A stretch of 64,000 bases of DNA from Haloarcula amylolytica JCM 13557 (GCF_000336615.1 NZ_AOLW01000050.1:105656-169655), one strand, 5' to 3'. Numbered from the stretch's first letter, positions 50,570 through 59,522 are shown. The notes: a model not told the origin generated them from the sequence alone. Program-made: numbers and translations.

Positions 50570-53500
50570 TCATTTCACCGTCGAGTTGTCGCGGACGTCG
50601 AAGTCCTTCTGTGTCCCGACGTCGTTCTCGTCTTGCGGGAACGTGAGATCGAGGTCCACGTCGATGTTGTACTGGTCAAGCACCGCCGGCGTCGCCGGGT
50701 TGACCGCGACCATCGACACCTTCGTCTCCTGCATCTGGGTTTCCACGTCGTAGCCGCGGGACGTGATAGCGTTGGCTGAGTCCCCGATGGCGTAGGGAAC
50801 GTGGCCGTCGGGGTACTTGTCCTCCAGACTCTCGCCTTTGAACACGCCGCCCCAGTGGTAGGGCAGGAACACTTCCTGGTCGTTCGGCCGGTCCGTCACG
50901 CGGGCTTTCACCAGCACGGAGCCGCGGTCCGTCGAGGAGATGACGACGAGGTCGCCGCCGTCGACGCCGAGTTCCTCCGCCTTGTTCGGCGTTATCTCAG
51001 CGTACATATGCGGCTGGAGGTCGGCGGTGTGGATGTTGTTCCGCGTCTCCGCACCACCGCCCTGGTGTTCGACCTGCCGACCGCTGGTCATGATCATGTC
51101 CAGATCAGGCCCGTCGTCCTGATTGTGGATGATGTTCGTGGCCTGTTCCTGCTCTTCGAGGTTGTTCTGGTCGAGCCGATAGAAGTTCCGTTGCTGGCCG
51201 TTGGCCGGCCACTCGTTCAGCAGTTCCGTGTCCGGCCCTTCGATGGGTTCGCGGTGGACCGGTACCTTGTCGAGGAAACTCCAGACGACGGCCCGCGCTC
51301 GGCCGCGTCCGGTCGGCGCGTCGGGCTGGTTGTAATCGTACTCCTCGTAGAACTCGGGGTCGACCCCCTGTCCGATCATCGTTTCGAGGTACTCGTCGAA
51401 CACCGAACTCCCGGTTTCAGGGTCGTTCAGCGCCTGCGCGGCGGTGTACACCGACTCCTGGTTATCGAGTGCGTACTGCTGCGGGATGGTGAGCTCGTCC
51501 GGCTGAACCTCCTGTTCGGGGTCCACGAGGCTCTGTGGCGGCGTCACCTTCCAGCCCGGATACTCCGGGATGCCGTGAATCATGCCGTCTGCAGCAGTGT
51601 CGTCGTCGTCGGCCCACTCGGGGTTGTACGGTGCCCGGGTCAGGTCCAGCGCCTCCTCCTGGCTCTCGTATCGGTCGCCGACGGCGTCGAGCGTGTTCTG
51701 CATCGGGTACTCGTCGTCCGTCGGCATCGCGTCCCAGTCCTCCGGGGTCGGTGCCGAGACGCCCCAGCGGGTCCGGAAGTCCTGCCCCCCGTTGTTGGGG
51801 TCCAAGTCGTCGTTCCAGATGATGGGGGTGCCCGGATGGTCCTCACCCCAGCAGGGCCAGGGGAGCATCCAGTACTCGCCCGCGACCGGCGTCCCCTCGG
51901 CCCCTTTGAGGTCCTCGTTGGAGAACGCCCAGTCGTACTCCAGGTGTTGCTGGAGCCGTTCGGGGGTCTGGCGGTAGCCGATAGTGTTGGTCCCGAGGTT
52001 GAACTCGCGGACGACGCCCTCGTAGCTCGACTTCCCGTTGTACAGCTCCGAGCCCGCGCCCCAGTCGAAGTGCTGGCCGAAGCCCAGATAGCCGGCCAGT
52101 TCCTGCATGATCTGGAGGTCCGGCTTGGAGTTGTGGGCCGGCGAGCGGACGGGTTCGGACCACTGCACCGACCGGTTCGTGTTGGTCAGCGACCGGTGGT
52201 GCTCGTACTGGCTGGACGCCGGCAGTAGCAACACCGGCGGTCCGTCCTCGTAGTCCGGCAGGACGCTGGCGACCGAGGGGAACACGTCGACAACGACCAG
52301 CAGGTCGAGGTTCTCCATCCCCTCTTTCATCTGCTCCATCTCGCTGATGGAGTTCGCCGAGTGCCCCCAGAAGAACGCAATTTTCGTCTGGTCGGGCTGG
52401 TAGATCGGCGTTTCCTGATAGCGGTCTGCCTTATCGAGCGCCGACTCGAACCAGCGGGCCACCGTCAGCCCGTTCTGGAACATCATCGAGTTCTCGGCCG
52501 GATTGTCCGGGCCGTGATCGCCGCTCGGCGGCAGTTCGTTCGCGTCCTCGCTGCCCTCGTAGTTCGGGCTCTGGCGGACGTACTTCTCCGGCGGCATCAG
52601 CTCGAACCGGTTGTACAGGTCCGCAAACGAGGTGGAGCCGCTGGTCTCGGGGGTACGGTCCCAGATTTCGGCCCACCACGACCAGCCGCCGGCTGTGAGG
52701 CCGTAATACCCCGGCAGGATGTGGCTCGCGACCGCGAGATCGGTCGCCCCCTGGACGTTCGCGTGTCCGCGCATCACCTGGAGGCCGCCGCCGCTCCGGG
52801 CCGCACTCCCGGAGGCGAGGCTCGCCATCGCATACGAGCGGATGTTCTGGGTCCCGTTGTTGTGCTGGGTCCCACCCATCGCCCACTCGATCTGGACGTG
52901 TGGCCGGGCCTCGTCAATCATGTCGGCGATGCGCTCGATGTCCTCGGCGGACACCCAGGTAATTTCCTCGACCGTCTCCTTGTCGTACTCGTCGAGTTCG
53001 GCGTCGACGTCCTCCCAGCCCTGGACGCGGTCAGTGAGCATGTTCTGCCCCGAATCGTCCGCGTCGGGGTCCATCGCGAGTCCGTGCTTGTCGCGGAGTT
53101 CTTTGATGATACCCATCATTAGGGCCACGTCGGTGCCCGGACGGAACCGCATGAACTCGTCGGCGTGGGCCGACGTCTTCGTGAACCGCGGGTCCAGATT
53201 GAGGATGGTCCCGCCGCGTTTCTGCCCTTCGAGGATGTGCTGCATCGCAATCGGGTGTGCCTCGGCGGGGTTCTGGCCGATGATGATGTTCAGGTCGAAG
53301 TTCCGGTAGTCCTGAACGGTGTTGGTCATCGCGCCATAGCCCCAGGTGTTCGCCAGTCCCGTCACCGTCGTGGAGTGACAGATACGCGCCTGGTGGTCGA
53401 TGTTGTTCGTGCCCATGAACGCCGCCAGCTTTCGGATGGCGTAGGCCTCCTCGTTGGAGTGGTGGGCGCTGCCCAGCAGCATCACGCTCTCGCGACTGTG

Positions 53501-53971
53501 TTCCGCGTCGACGTCGACAGCCTCGCTCGGGGGGGTATCGTCATCCGGCCACAGCGCCCGGATGTCCGTTGCCAGACGGTCGTAGGCCTCGTTCCAGCCG
53601 AGTTTGCGCCACTCCCCGTCCTCCTGTATCATCGGGTGTTTGAGACGCTTCTCGGAATGTTCGGTCTCGTAGATGCCGGCCCCTTTCGAACACAACGACC
53701 CGGCATTTATCGGGTGTTCATGCCACGGCTCCATGCCGACGAAGGAGTTGCCCTCCTTCTCACCACGGAAGCCACAGCCCACCGAACAGTAGTTACAGAT
53801 CGTCTTGGTCAGTTCGGTGTCCGTGTCTGTCCCGTCCGTTTCCTCGCCGTCCTCCTGAAGCGCCCGACCAGCGCCGCTGACGCCGAGGGCGACCCCGCCC
53901 GCGAGGGCGCTCGCCTTCATGAACGAGCGCCGGTCGAGATCCAGTGAGACTGGTTCCTGTTGTGTACTCAT
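50570..53971 (-). CDS. fdhA: Molybdopterin catalytic subunit, formate-dehydrogenase type, Tat-exported
   Basis: A 1133-residue protein. It has Tat signal DRRSFMKASALAGG (13-26), an N-terminal 4Fe-4S site Cys59, 62, 66 and 94 (TICNYCSVGC; LCSKG) and the active-site segment QARICHSTTVTG with Cys198-His199. In FdnG/FdhA this Cys or Sec binds the metal, and the His is catalytic, which distinguishes it from nitrate or DMSO reductases. The bis-MGD domains run to the end with a C-terminal GGVFKGESL region. Length is usual for FdnG plus a halophilic extension. ATG 53971; a longer frame from 54016 is less likely. Confidence 0.9.
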   Translation of the reverse strand: MSTQQEPVSLDLDRRSFMKASALAGGVALGVSGAGRALQEDGEETDGTDTDTELTKTICNYCSVGCGFRGEKEGNSFVGMEPWHEHPINAGSLCSKGAGIYETEHSEKRLKHPMIQEDGEWRKLGWNEAYDRLATDIRALWPDDDTPPSEAVDVDAEHSRESVMLLGSAHHSNEEAYAIRKLAAFMGTNNIDHQARICHSTTVTGLANTWGYGAMTNTVQDYRNFDLNIIIGQNPAEAHPIAMQHILEGQKRGGTILNLDPRFTKTSAHADEFMRFRPGTDVALMMGIIKELRDKHGLAMDPDADDSGQNMLTDRVQGWEDVDAELDEYDKETVEEITWVSAEDIERIADMIDEARPHVQIEWAMGGTQHNNGTQNIRSYAMASLASGSAARSGGGLQVMRGHANVQGATDLAVASHILPGYYGLTAGGWSWWAEIWDRTPETSGSTSFADLYNRFELMPPEKYVRQSPNYEGSEDANELPPSGDHGPDNPAENSMMFQNGLTVARWFESALDKADRYQETPIYQPDQTKIAFFWGHSANSISEMEQMKEGMENLDLLVVVDVFPSVASVLPDYEDGPPVLLLPASSQYEHHRSLTNTNRSVQWSEPVRSPAHNSKPDLQIMQELAGYLGFGQHFDWGAGSELYNGKSSYEGVVREFNLGTNTIGYRQTPERLQQHLEYDWAFSNEDLKGAEGTPVAGEYWMLPWPCWGEDHPGTPIIWNDDLDPNNGGQDFRTRWGVSAPTPEDWDAMPTDDEYPMQNTLDAVGDRYESQEEALDLTRAPYNPEWADDDDTAADGMIHGIPEYPGWKVTPPQSLVDPEQEVQPDELTIPQQYALDNQESVYTAAQALNDPETGSSVFDEYLETMIGQGVDPEFYEEYDYNQPDAPTGRGRARAVVWSFLDKVPVHREPIEGPDTELLNEWPANGQQRNFYRLDQNNLEEQEQATNIIHNQDDGPDLDMIMTSGRQVEHQGGGAETRNNIHTADLQPHMYAEITPNKAEELGVDGGDLVVISSTDRGSVLVKARVTDRPNDQEVFLPYHWGGVFKGESLEDKYPDGHVPYAIGDSANAITSRGYDVETQMQETKVSMVAVNPATPAVLDQYNIDVDLDLTFPQDENDVGTQKDFDVRDNSTVK

Positions 53972-54101
53972 GGTGAATGGTGCCCACCCATTACCGATGC
54001 TGTCCGTGTTTGCCACGAGATCTGGTTTGTCATTGTCTCTCTAGACGTGCCACAAATTCGATGTCATCCATGATAAAATGTGTCATAGTTAGCCATAATA
54101 A

Positions 54102-54151
54102 TTCATGAAATTTTCCACCCGGCCAAATATTTGGGGTTGTATTCATGAATA
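54102..54151. promoter_or_regulatory. Nested palindromes in the formate-dehydrogenase/HdrA divergent promoter
   Basis: TTCATGAA occurs at 54102-54109 and 54142-54149 (the second within the 12-bp palindrome TATTCATGAATA, 54140-54151), exactly 40 bp apart. Between them CCAAATATTTGG (54123-54134) is a perfect 12-bp palindrome. The cluster ends 53 nt before ATG 54205, above CTATTA (54175-54180). Helically phased twin sites around a third dyad suggest a dimer-binding regulator. Confidence 0.65.
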
Positions 54152-54204
54152 GATGTGTGAACACTCCGCAAGGTCTATTACCGGGACAGGGTTTTGCATG
54201 ATTA

Positions 54205-56340
54205 ATGAACACGGGCGCCTTTGTGTGTTCCTGTGGAGGATCGTGCGATATCGACCTCGAAGCGGTACGGGACGGCGTCGACAGTGTCGACGTCGTGGCC
54301 AGTTCCGAACTGCTCTGTCAGGACGGCCTGGCCGGGATGTCACAGGTCATCGAGGAGTACGACCTCGATCAGGTCATCGCGACGACACCGGAGCCGTCGT
54401 GTCAGGACCGCATCCGCGGGCTCGCCGACGAACACGGCCTTCACCCCGAGGCATCGGTGTTCGTCGACCACCGGGAAACCAACGCCTGGGTCCACGACGG
54501 GGCCGCGGCCACCGACAAGACGGCCCGTCTCATCAATGCAAAGCGGGCCGGCCTCAGCGAGGAAGCGCCGTCGCGGACGGTGTCGAAAGACGCCGGGAAC
54601 CGCGTCGCCGTCGTTGGTGATCCGGAAGCAGCGCGGTCACTGACCGACGACGCCGACGTGTTGTTCATTGCGGACGGGCGGGACTTCGCCGACGTGGAAG
54701 GGCTCGGTGACGTGACGATGGAGCGCGGGCGCGTCGTCGACATCGACGGCTCCTACGGCGAGTACGAACTCACGCTGGAAGCCCGCGTCACCGACGACTG
54801 CATCGACTGCATGGACTGCGTTCGAGAGGGGCCGGACGGGATGGTGACCGAGTTCCCCGTCGATATTCACCCTGACGCACCGGACGGCGAATGGACGAAC
54901 ACCTGCCCGACCGACGCTATCGACCTGGAGGGGGTTACCCGCACCGTCGAGGTCGATCAGGTCATCTATCCCGGGGGCCGCGACGACGCCCACGGCGGCC
55001 GGCTCGGCTTCTACACCGGGCCGGTCGACGCCGGAACTATCGCCGCAGTCGAATCGCAGGTGGGCGGCATCGAGAAGCCGCAGTTCCTCGACCTCGACAT
55101 GGACGTGTGTGCCGCGGGGGCGTCCAGCCAGGAGGGGTGTACGGCCTGCGTGGACGCGTGCCCCCACGGCGCGGTCGACCGGCCGACTATCGACTCCGTG
55201 GAGTTCGACGAGGTGGCCTGCGAGAACTGCGGAGCCTGCACGAGTTCCTGTCCGACGGGCGCGACACAGCTCCGCGAGCCCTCGAACCGACGGCTCGCCC
55301 GCGAGGTCGAGGCGCTGCTGGAAGACGACTCGGATGAGGGCTTGCTGTCGCGCGGCGACAGCGCCGGTATCGATACGCAGGTCGTCGCGTTCGTCTGCTC
55401 GGAGTACGCCGCCGAACGGCTCCGCGCGCACGGCCGCAAGGCCGTCCGGTCGGGCGACCTCGACTACCCGCCGATTCTCCCGGTCCGGGTCAACTGCACG
55501 GACACCGTCGGCGAGGCCCACGTCATGCACGCGCTGGCGGCCGGCGCTGACGGTGTCGCCATCGTCGGCTGTGGCGGCTCCTGCCTCCACTCCGGCCCGG
55601 ACCCCAAGCAGGACCTGGTCGACCGGCTCAATCGGGCGACGACCGACCTCGGACTCGGTGACCGTGTGGGCTTCTTCGCCCCGGAAGCGGGCAACCCTGC
55701 GGCCTTCGTCGAGTCGCTGTCCGGGTTCGTCGAGTTCGGCCTCGACGAGACCCCGATTCCGGCCGGCGACTACGAGGCGACCGGCCGCAGCGACACCGAC
55801 CGCGAGGAACCGCGGCCGAACCCCGACTTCGATTCCCACGGCTGGACCTTGGAGAGCGTCCGGACCATCATGGAGTACGTCGAACCCGAACGCGAGGTGA
55901 TTCGCGGGCTGAAGGACTTCGGCGTCATGGACGTCAACGACGCGTGTACCCTGACGCCGACCTGTACGACCCTCTGTCCGACCGACGCCATCAAGCGAAC
56001 CGGCCACGGCGAACTGGCGTTCAACCACGCGGACTGCGTGAACTGCGGCCTCTGTGAGGAGGGGTGTCCGGAGACGGCGATTACGATGCACGATGGCCTG
56101 GACCTCTCCTTGCTACCGGAGAACCGCGACGGCGAGGCCTGGGTGACCGTCCACGAGGGCGACATGCTGGAATGTATCCGCTGTGGCACCCCGTTCACTA
56201 GCGTCGCCTCCGCTGACAAAATCGAAGAAGAGGTCGGCGACCAGGTCGAGGGGCTGGCCCCCGACGCCGACCACAGCGTCTTCGAGTACTGTAGCGACTG
56301 TCGGAGTCGCCTGCTGTTCGACCAGGGGGAGAAACGATGA
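54205..56340 (+). CDS. HdrA/MvhD-like multi-cluster iron-sulfur fusion protein
   Basis: A 711-residue soluble protein. The N-terminal 1-200 region has an HdrA-like FVCSCGGSCD start; then CIDCMDC (about 200), an 8Fe ferredoxin (CTACVDACP; CENCGACTSSCP, about 310-350), and an MvhD/FrhD-type domain (VAFVCSEYAAERL; LPVRVNCTDTVGEAHVMHALAAG; VGCGGSCLHSG, about 395-510). A second ferredoxin follows (CTTLCP; CVNCGLCEEGCP, about 590-620) plus late Cys pairs. The FAD-binding fingerprint of true HdrA is not evident. It is divergent from the formate dehydrogenase operon and likely its soluble electron partner. No HdrB/C is nearby. Confidence 0.8.
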   Translation: MNTGAFVCSCGGSCDIDLEAVRDGVDSVDVVASSELLCQDGLAGMSQVIEEYDLDQVIATTPEPSCQDRIRGLADEHGLHPEASVFVDHRETNAWVHDGAAATDKTARLINAKRAGLSEEAPSRTVSKDAGNRVAVVGDPEAARSLTDDADVLFIADGRDFADVEGLGDVTMERGRVVDIDGSYGEYELTLEARVTDDCIDCMDCVREGPDGMVTEFPVDIHPDAPDGEWTNTCPTDAIDLEGVTRTVEVDQVIYPGGRDDAHGGRLGFYTGPVDAGTIAAVESQVGGIEKPQFLDLDMDVCAAGASSQEGCTACVDACPHGAVDRPTIDSVEFDEVACENCGACTSSCPTGATQLREPSNRRLAREVEALLEDDSDEGLLSRGDSAGIDTQVVAFVCSEYAAERLRAHGRKAVRSGDLDYPPILPVRVNCTDTVGEAHVMHALAAGADGVAIVGCGGSCLHSGPDPKQDLVDRLNRATTDLGLGDRVGFFAPEAGNPAAFVESLSGFVEFGLDETPIPAGDYEATGRSDTDREEPRPNPDFDSHGWTLESVRTIMEYVEPEREVIRGLKDFGVMDVNDACTLTPTCTTLCPTDAIKRTGHGELAFNHADCVNCGLCEEGCPETAITMHDGLDLSLLPENRDGEAWVTVHEGDMLECIRCGTPFTSVASADKIEEEVGDQVEGLAPDADHSVFEYCSDCRSRLLFDQGEKR

Positions 56341-56963
56341 ACGACGCGGCCGTCTACGAGGCCCGCCTCGAACTGGTGGACTTCGTCATCGACGTGTTCT
56401 GGGACGTGCCCGAGGAAGCGTTCGTCGAGCGGCTGTTGAGCGGCGAGGTTCAACTGCCGGAAGACTCCATCAACGATCAACTCGACGAGGGCTTCGAGGT
56501 GCTTGCGACGTGGATCGACGAGAACGCAGACCGGTCGGTTTCGGCGGTGCAGGACGACCTCGAACGGGAGTACACGAACCTGCTCGTCGGCCCGCGGCCG
56601 CCGGTGTTGCCCCACGAGACGAACTATCGGGCGGACACGGAGTTCATCGGCGAAGGCCTGGCCGAGGTCGACGCCAGCTATGCCGCAGCGGGATGGGCAC
56701 CCCCCGAGGACTACCCCGAAGAGAACGACTTCGTCGCCGTCGAGATGGCGTTCCTGCGGTATCTCATTGAGCGCCAGCGCGAGGGCGACGAGGAGACCGT
56801 CGGCTACGAGCGGGTGTTCATCGAGCAACACCTCAGCGAGTGGGTCGTCGACTTCACCGACGAGATGCGCAAGGAGGCCGACGACGGGCTGTTCCTCGCG
56901 GCGGCGCTCATCTGCGAGGGACTGGTCCGCTTCGAGGACGAAATCGTCGCGCAGGTCGGGTAG
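56337..56963 (+). CDS. TorD/DmsD-family molybdoenzyme chaperone
   Basis: A 208-residue all-helical protein. The family hallmark EREYTNLLVGPRPPVLPHETNY is near residues 82-105, followed by PPEDYPEENDFVAVEMAFLRYLIE and a C-terminal helical bundle (FIEQHLSEWVVDFTDEM). Such chaperones bind the Tat signal of the molybdopterin subunit and assist cofactor loading. It overlaps the HdrA/MvhD-like gene by ATGA. The Tat-dependent FdhA across the promoter is the obvious client. Confidence 0.88.
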   Translation: MNDAAVYEARLELVDFVIDVFWDVPEEAFVERLLSGEVQLPEDSINDQLDEGFEVLATWIDENADRSVSAVQDDLEREYTNLLVGPRPPVLPHETNYRADTEFIGEGLAEVDASYAAAGWAPPEDYPEENDFVAVEMAFLRYLIERQREGDEETVGYERVFIEQHLSEWVVDFTDEMRKEADDGLFLAAALICEGLVRFEDEIVAQVG

Positions 56964-56971
56964 CAGGACGG

Positions 56972-57205
56972 CTACCGGATACGGAGCACGAGCCCAGTGC
57001 TTGCGATGAGGCCGACGACCAGCAGGACCTTCACCGCGGGCAGCAGGAACGCCATCGCCTGTTCCATGAAAAAGAGCGACCGCCAGGAGTTGACCGACCG
57101 TGCGACGACCGCGACGGCGCCCGCGCCCGCGACCAGTACGCAGAGGAGCGTGACCGACGCCGCCGCAACGACGCCAAAGGGGTTCGCACGCAGTCGCTCA
57201 CGCAT
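56972..57205 (-). CDS. Two-helix membrane protein, third gene of a tiny-protein operon
   Basis: A 77-residue protein: helix 1 FGVVAAASVTLLCVLVAGAGAVAVVA, loop RSVNSWRSLFFM, helix 2 FLLPAVKVLLVVGLIASTGLVL. ATG 57205 overlaps the stop of the upstream gene (57198). Stop is 8 nt from the TorD gene stop, tail to tail. Unknown function; together with the next two it looks like a small membrane complex. Confidence 0.7.
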   Translation of the reverse strand: MRERLRANPFGVVAAASVTLLCVLVAGAGAVAVVARSVNSWRSLFFMEQAMAFLLPAVKVLLVVGLIASTGLVLRIR

Positions 57206-57473
57206 CGGGCACCACCCGCCGACCGACGACGAGGACCACGAACAGCGGGACGAGGACGGCCAGCAGACGGCTGACAAACAGACCGATGTAGCTGATAGTC
57301 GATTTGAGGTGGATCTCCCAGTGCCAGCTTCCCTTGAGCTCGGCGATGAGTCCGATTGTTCCGACGACAAGCAGTGACAGCGCCAGCAGCGTGGCGAGGG
57401 TGTAGACCAGGATTCGGAGATATCCGAGGAGCGAGACAGCGGTCAGTCGGGTGTTCGATTGCTCGGTGGCCAT
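57198..57473 (-). CDS. Two-helix membrane protein, second gene of a tiny-protein operon
   Basis: A 91-residue protein: MATEQSNTRLTAVSLLGY, helix 1 ILVYTLATLLALSLLVVGTIGLIAEL, a polar loop KGSWHWEIHLKST with Trp/His residues, helix 2 IGLFVSRLLAVLVPLFVVLVV. ATG 57473 overlaps the last base of the previous stop (TGATG arrangement) and its own stop lies inside the next gene, so the three genes are translationally chained. No family recognised. Confidence 0.75.
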   Translation of the reverse strand: MATEQSNTRLTAVSLLGYLRILVYTLATLLALSLLVVGTIGLIAELKGSWHWEIHLKSTISYIGLFVSRLLAVLVPLFVVLVVGRRVVPDA

Positions 57474-57622
57474 CAGGTTCCCTCCCCGTTCCAGTGTTGC
57501 TGATAGATATCGTACGTAATGACGGCGAGGACGACCAGGCCGACACCGAGGACCATCGCGCCCATGTCGGGTGGAAACGGAAGGTTGAGCCCTGATTCCG
57601 AGTGTATGGGGATAGTTAACAT
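57473..57622 (-). CDS. 49-residue single-pass membrane protein, first gene of a tiny-protein operon
   Basis: Starts at ATG 57622: MLTIPIHSESGLNLPFPPDM, then helix GAMVLGVGLVVLAVITYDIY and a short tail QQHWNGEGT. The size, single helix and tight coupling to the next gene resemble accessory subunits of respiratory complexes. It is supported by a consistent frame, TGATG overlap and haloarchaeal composition. Confidence 0.7.
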   Translation of the reverse strand: MLTIPIHSESGLNLPFPPDMGAMVLGVGLVVLAVITYDIYQQHWNGEGT

Positions 57623-57665
57623 GAACTATGGTACGGACTGGCAAGTAAAAAACCATTGTGACCTG

Positions 57666-57679
57666 TTGTCTTGAGACAA
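57666..57679. promoter_or_regulatory. Inverted repeat TTGTCT-TG-AGACAA between divergent promoters
   Basis: Perfect 6-bp arms with a 2-bp centre, 43 nt from ATG 57622 and 40 nt from ATG 57720. Near-central placement between two divergent leaderless genes mirrors the operator layout seen at 16798 and 17988, but the sequence is different. Confidence 0.65.
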
Positions 57680-57719
57680 AGTTTTTCTCCACGTAGCCCT
57701 ACCCCTGTGATAGCATACC

Positions 57720-58937
57720 ATGACATCACGCCGTGGCCTGCTGCTCCGACTCTCCGCACTCACCGGAGCGGCCGGTCTCAGCGGCTGTTCGTCCCTGCTG
57801 GCCAGGCAAGCGGAGTCGCCGACGGGTGACTTGGACCCGAACCCCCGAGCCGACGAACTCCCAATACGGCAACACGCCTGGAACGAGCGCCTTCGGAGCG
57901 ATGCCGCCGGCAACGACCTGTTGCCGCGTCATTTCCGTCTGTTCATGCTCGACCTCGACGGGTCACCGTCAGATCCGGCCGCGGAGACTGTCGAGCTAGC
58001 GATGCGAACGCTGGAAGACGCCTACGAGTTCACCAGTTCGGGACTCCTGCATATGCTTGGCTGGGGGACGAGCTACTTCGATACTTACGGGTCGCTCGAT
58101 TCGTCCCCGATACGCAGCCCGCGGGTCCTCTCCCGAACGGACGATCCCGATCTGCAGGCCTTCGACGCAATGCTCGTCCTCGCAAGCGACGTTCCCTCAC
58201 ACCTCGCGGCCGCCGAATCGGCGATGTTCGACACGCGGCCGACGCTCGCGGACGCGGAGATTCAGGGTCGACTCGGCGACGTGTTCTCCGTCGCCGACCG
58301 CCGCGGCGGCTTCATCGGCGAGGGGCTTCCGGCGGCCCACGCCGACGCGGAGGGCGTCCCCGCCGACATCCCCGAGGAGTCGTATATGTTCTCGGGCTTT
58401 TTCGCCGGCCGGGCCGGGACGCAGGCCAGCGAGGACCGCGTCACCATCGACGACGGCCCCTACGCCGGCGGGACGACGATACACCTCTCGCGAATCAACG
58501 AGGCCTTCGACAACTGGTGGGAACTCGCCCAGTCCGACCGCGTCAAGCGACTGTTCTCGGCGGAGTTCTCCCCGGAGGACATCGACAGAGGTGCCCTCCC
58601 CTTCGCCGACATGGTCCGCGAGCACGCGAGTACAGAGGGCGAGGTCGGCCACTTCGAGAAGGTGGCCCGCGCCCGCAAGGACGGGGAGCCGATTGTCCTC
58701 CGGCGGGACTTCAACACGATTGACGGCGGCCAGGCCGGGATTCACTTCCTGTCTCTACAGGAACGCCCGCGGGACTTCGAGGAAGTTCGGGACGCGATGA
58801 ACGGCTGGTGGCTCCGAGAAGAGCACGAAGACCTCCGGGACCGACAGAACAACGGCCTGCTGGAATTTATCGAGGTTGCGTCACGCTCGAACTTCTACGT
58901 CCCGCCGCGTGACAAACGGGCCTTCCCGGCCCCGTAG
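57720..58937 (+). CDS. DyP-peroxidase-like Tat-exported lipoprotein (DUF7405-like)
   Basis: A 405-residue protein with a signal starting MTSRRGLLLRLSALTGAAGLSGC; the twin Arg and lipobox Cys23 indicate export and lipid anchoring. The body resembles dye-decolourising-peroxidase folds (HFRLFMLDLDG; FFAGRAGTQASEDRVTI; GGTTIHLSRINEAFDNWWEL; LRRDFNTIDGGQAGIHFLSLQ), but the canonical GxxDG motif is not evident, so peroxidase activity is uncertain. Divergent from the tiny membrane-protein operon across a shared inverted repeat. Confidence 0.78.
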   Translation: MTSRRGLLLRLSALTGAAGLSGCSSLLARQAESPTGDLDPNPRADELPIRQHAWNERLRSDAAGNDLLPRHFRLFMLDLDGSPSDPAAETVELAMRTLEDAYEFTSSGLLHMLGWGTSYFDTYGSLDSSPIRSPRVLSRTDDPDLQAFDAMLVLASDVPSHLAAAESAMFDTRPTLADAEIQGRLGDVFSVADRRGGFIGEGLPAAHADAEGVPADIPEESYMFSGFFAGRAGTQASEDRVTIDDGPYAGGTTIHLSRINEAFDNWWELAQSDRVKRLFSAEFSPEDIDRGALPFADMVREHASTEGEVGHFEKVARARKDGEPIVLRRDFNTIDGGQAGIHFLSLQERPRDFEEVRDAMNGWWLREEHEDLRDRQNNGLLEFIEVASRSNFYVPPRDKRAFPAP

Positions 58938-58998
58938 CTGTCGCTCGCGTATAGGGAGGGGCCACGAAAACAGTGCGAGACCTGACGTCGGCAGCGGC

Positions 58999-59133
58999 TC
59001 ACTCCTCGTCGTCGTCCGTCGTCGTGTCGTTCTGGTTCACGTCGCCCGGCCAGACGCCGTGGTCCCAGACCTCGAAGTCGTTGAACGTCTCTGTCGCACC
59101 CTTCGGCTTCCACTCACTCTCTTCGTGTGCCAT
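58999..59133 (-). CDS. 44-residue acidic haloarchaeal protein
   Basis: Reads MAHEESEWKPKGATETFNDF, then EVWDHGVWPGDVNQN and an Asp/Glu tail. The three Trp and the WDHGVWPG segment are too ordered for chance, and a TTAAG box at about 59161 lies 27 nt before ATG 59133, fitting a leaderless gene. Function unknown. Confidence 0.7.
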   Translation of the reverse strand: MAHEESEWKPKGATETFNDFEVWDHGVWPGDVNQNDTTTDDDEE

Positions 59134-59177
59134 TGTATATCATCTGTCGTAGTGACCGGGCTTAAGTTTTGGTGCCG

Positions 59178-59522
59178 TCACTCAGACGGCGTTCCCGGCG
59201 GTTTCTGCTCGTCCGTGACTTCGTCGAGGAACGCGTTCGCGTAGAGGTCGACGTGCATCTTCAGGACCGCGTTCTCGTCGAGGCCGCTCTCCTCGGCCTG
59301 TCGGCTGAGCAACGCGGCCAGTTCCTCTGTCGGTTCGTACTGTACCTCGCGGCCGTCAACCTCGAACGCCACGTCGTGGGACTGTGAGACGAGGTGTTCA
59401 ATCTCCAGCAGCGCCTGCTCGACCTTCGTTTCCATCGCCGCGTCGATGTCCTCTAACCGCCGGTCGGCCCATTCCTGGGCCGCCTCGTACAGGCGGTCGC
59501 TTACCTCGAAGACGAGCGTCAA
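59178..59522 (-). CDS. Helical haloarchaeal protein with TTG start
   Basis: A 114-residue soluble, acidic protein: LVFEVSDRLYEAAQEWADRRLEDIDAAMETKVEQALLEIEHLV, then HDVAFEVDGREVQYEPTEELAALLSRQAEESGLDENAVLKMHVDLYANAFLDE. The start is taken as TTG 59522, which overlaps the upstream stop as TTGA in the same way other genes here use ATGA; no ATG is available near the conserved start. Function unknown. Confidence 0.72.
   Translation of the reverse strand: MTLVFEVSDRLYEAAQEWADRRLEDIDAAMETKVEQALLEIEHLVSQSHDVAFEVDGREVQYEPTEELAALLSRQAEESGLDENAVLKMHVDLYANAFLDEVTDEQKPPGTPSE

Noticed and set aside
50801..53947. Very long plus-strand frames opposite fdhA
   Set aside because: Val/Arg/His-rich mirror frames without motifs; fdhA has the full set of cofactor ligands.
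50570..53971. Call of the molybdopterin subunit as nitrate or DMSO reductase
   Set aside because: The active-site segment RICHSTTV with Cys-His is of the formate dehydrogenase kind; nitrate reductase would have an Asp ligand context and DMSO reductase a Ser.
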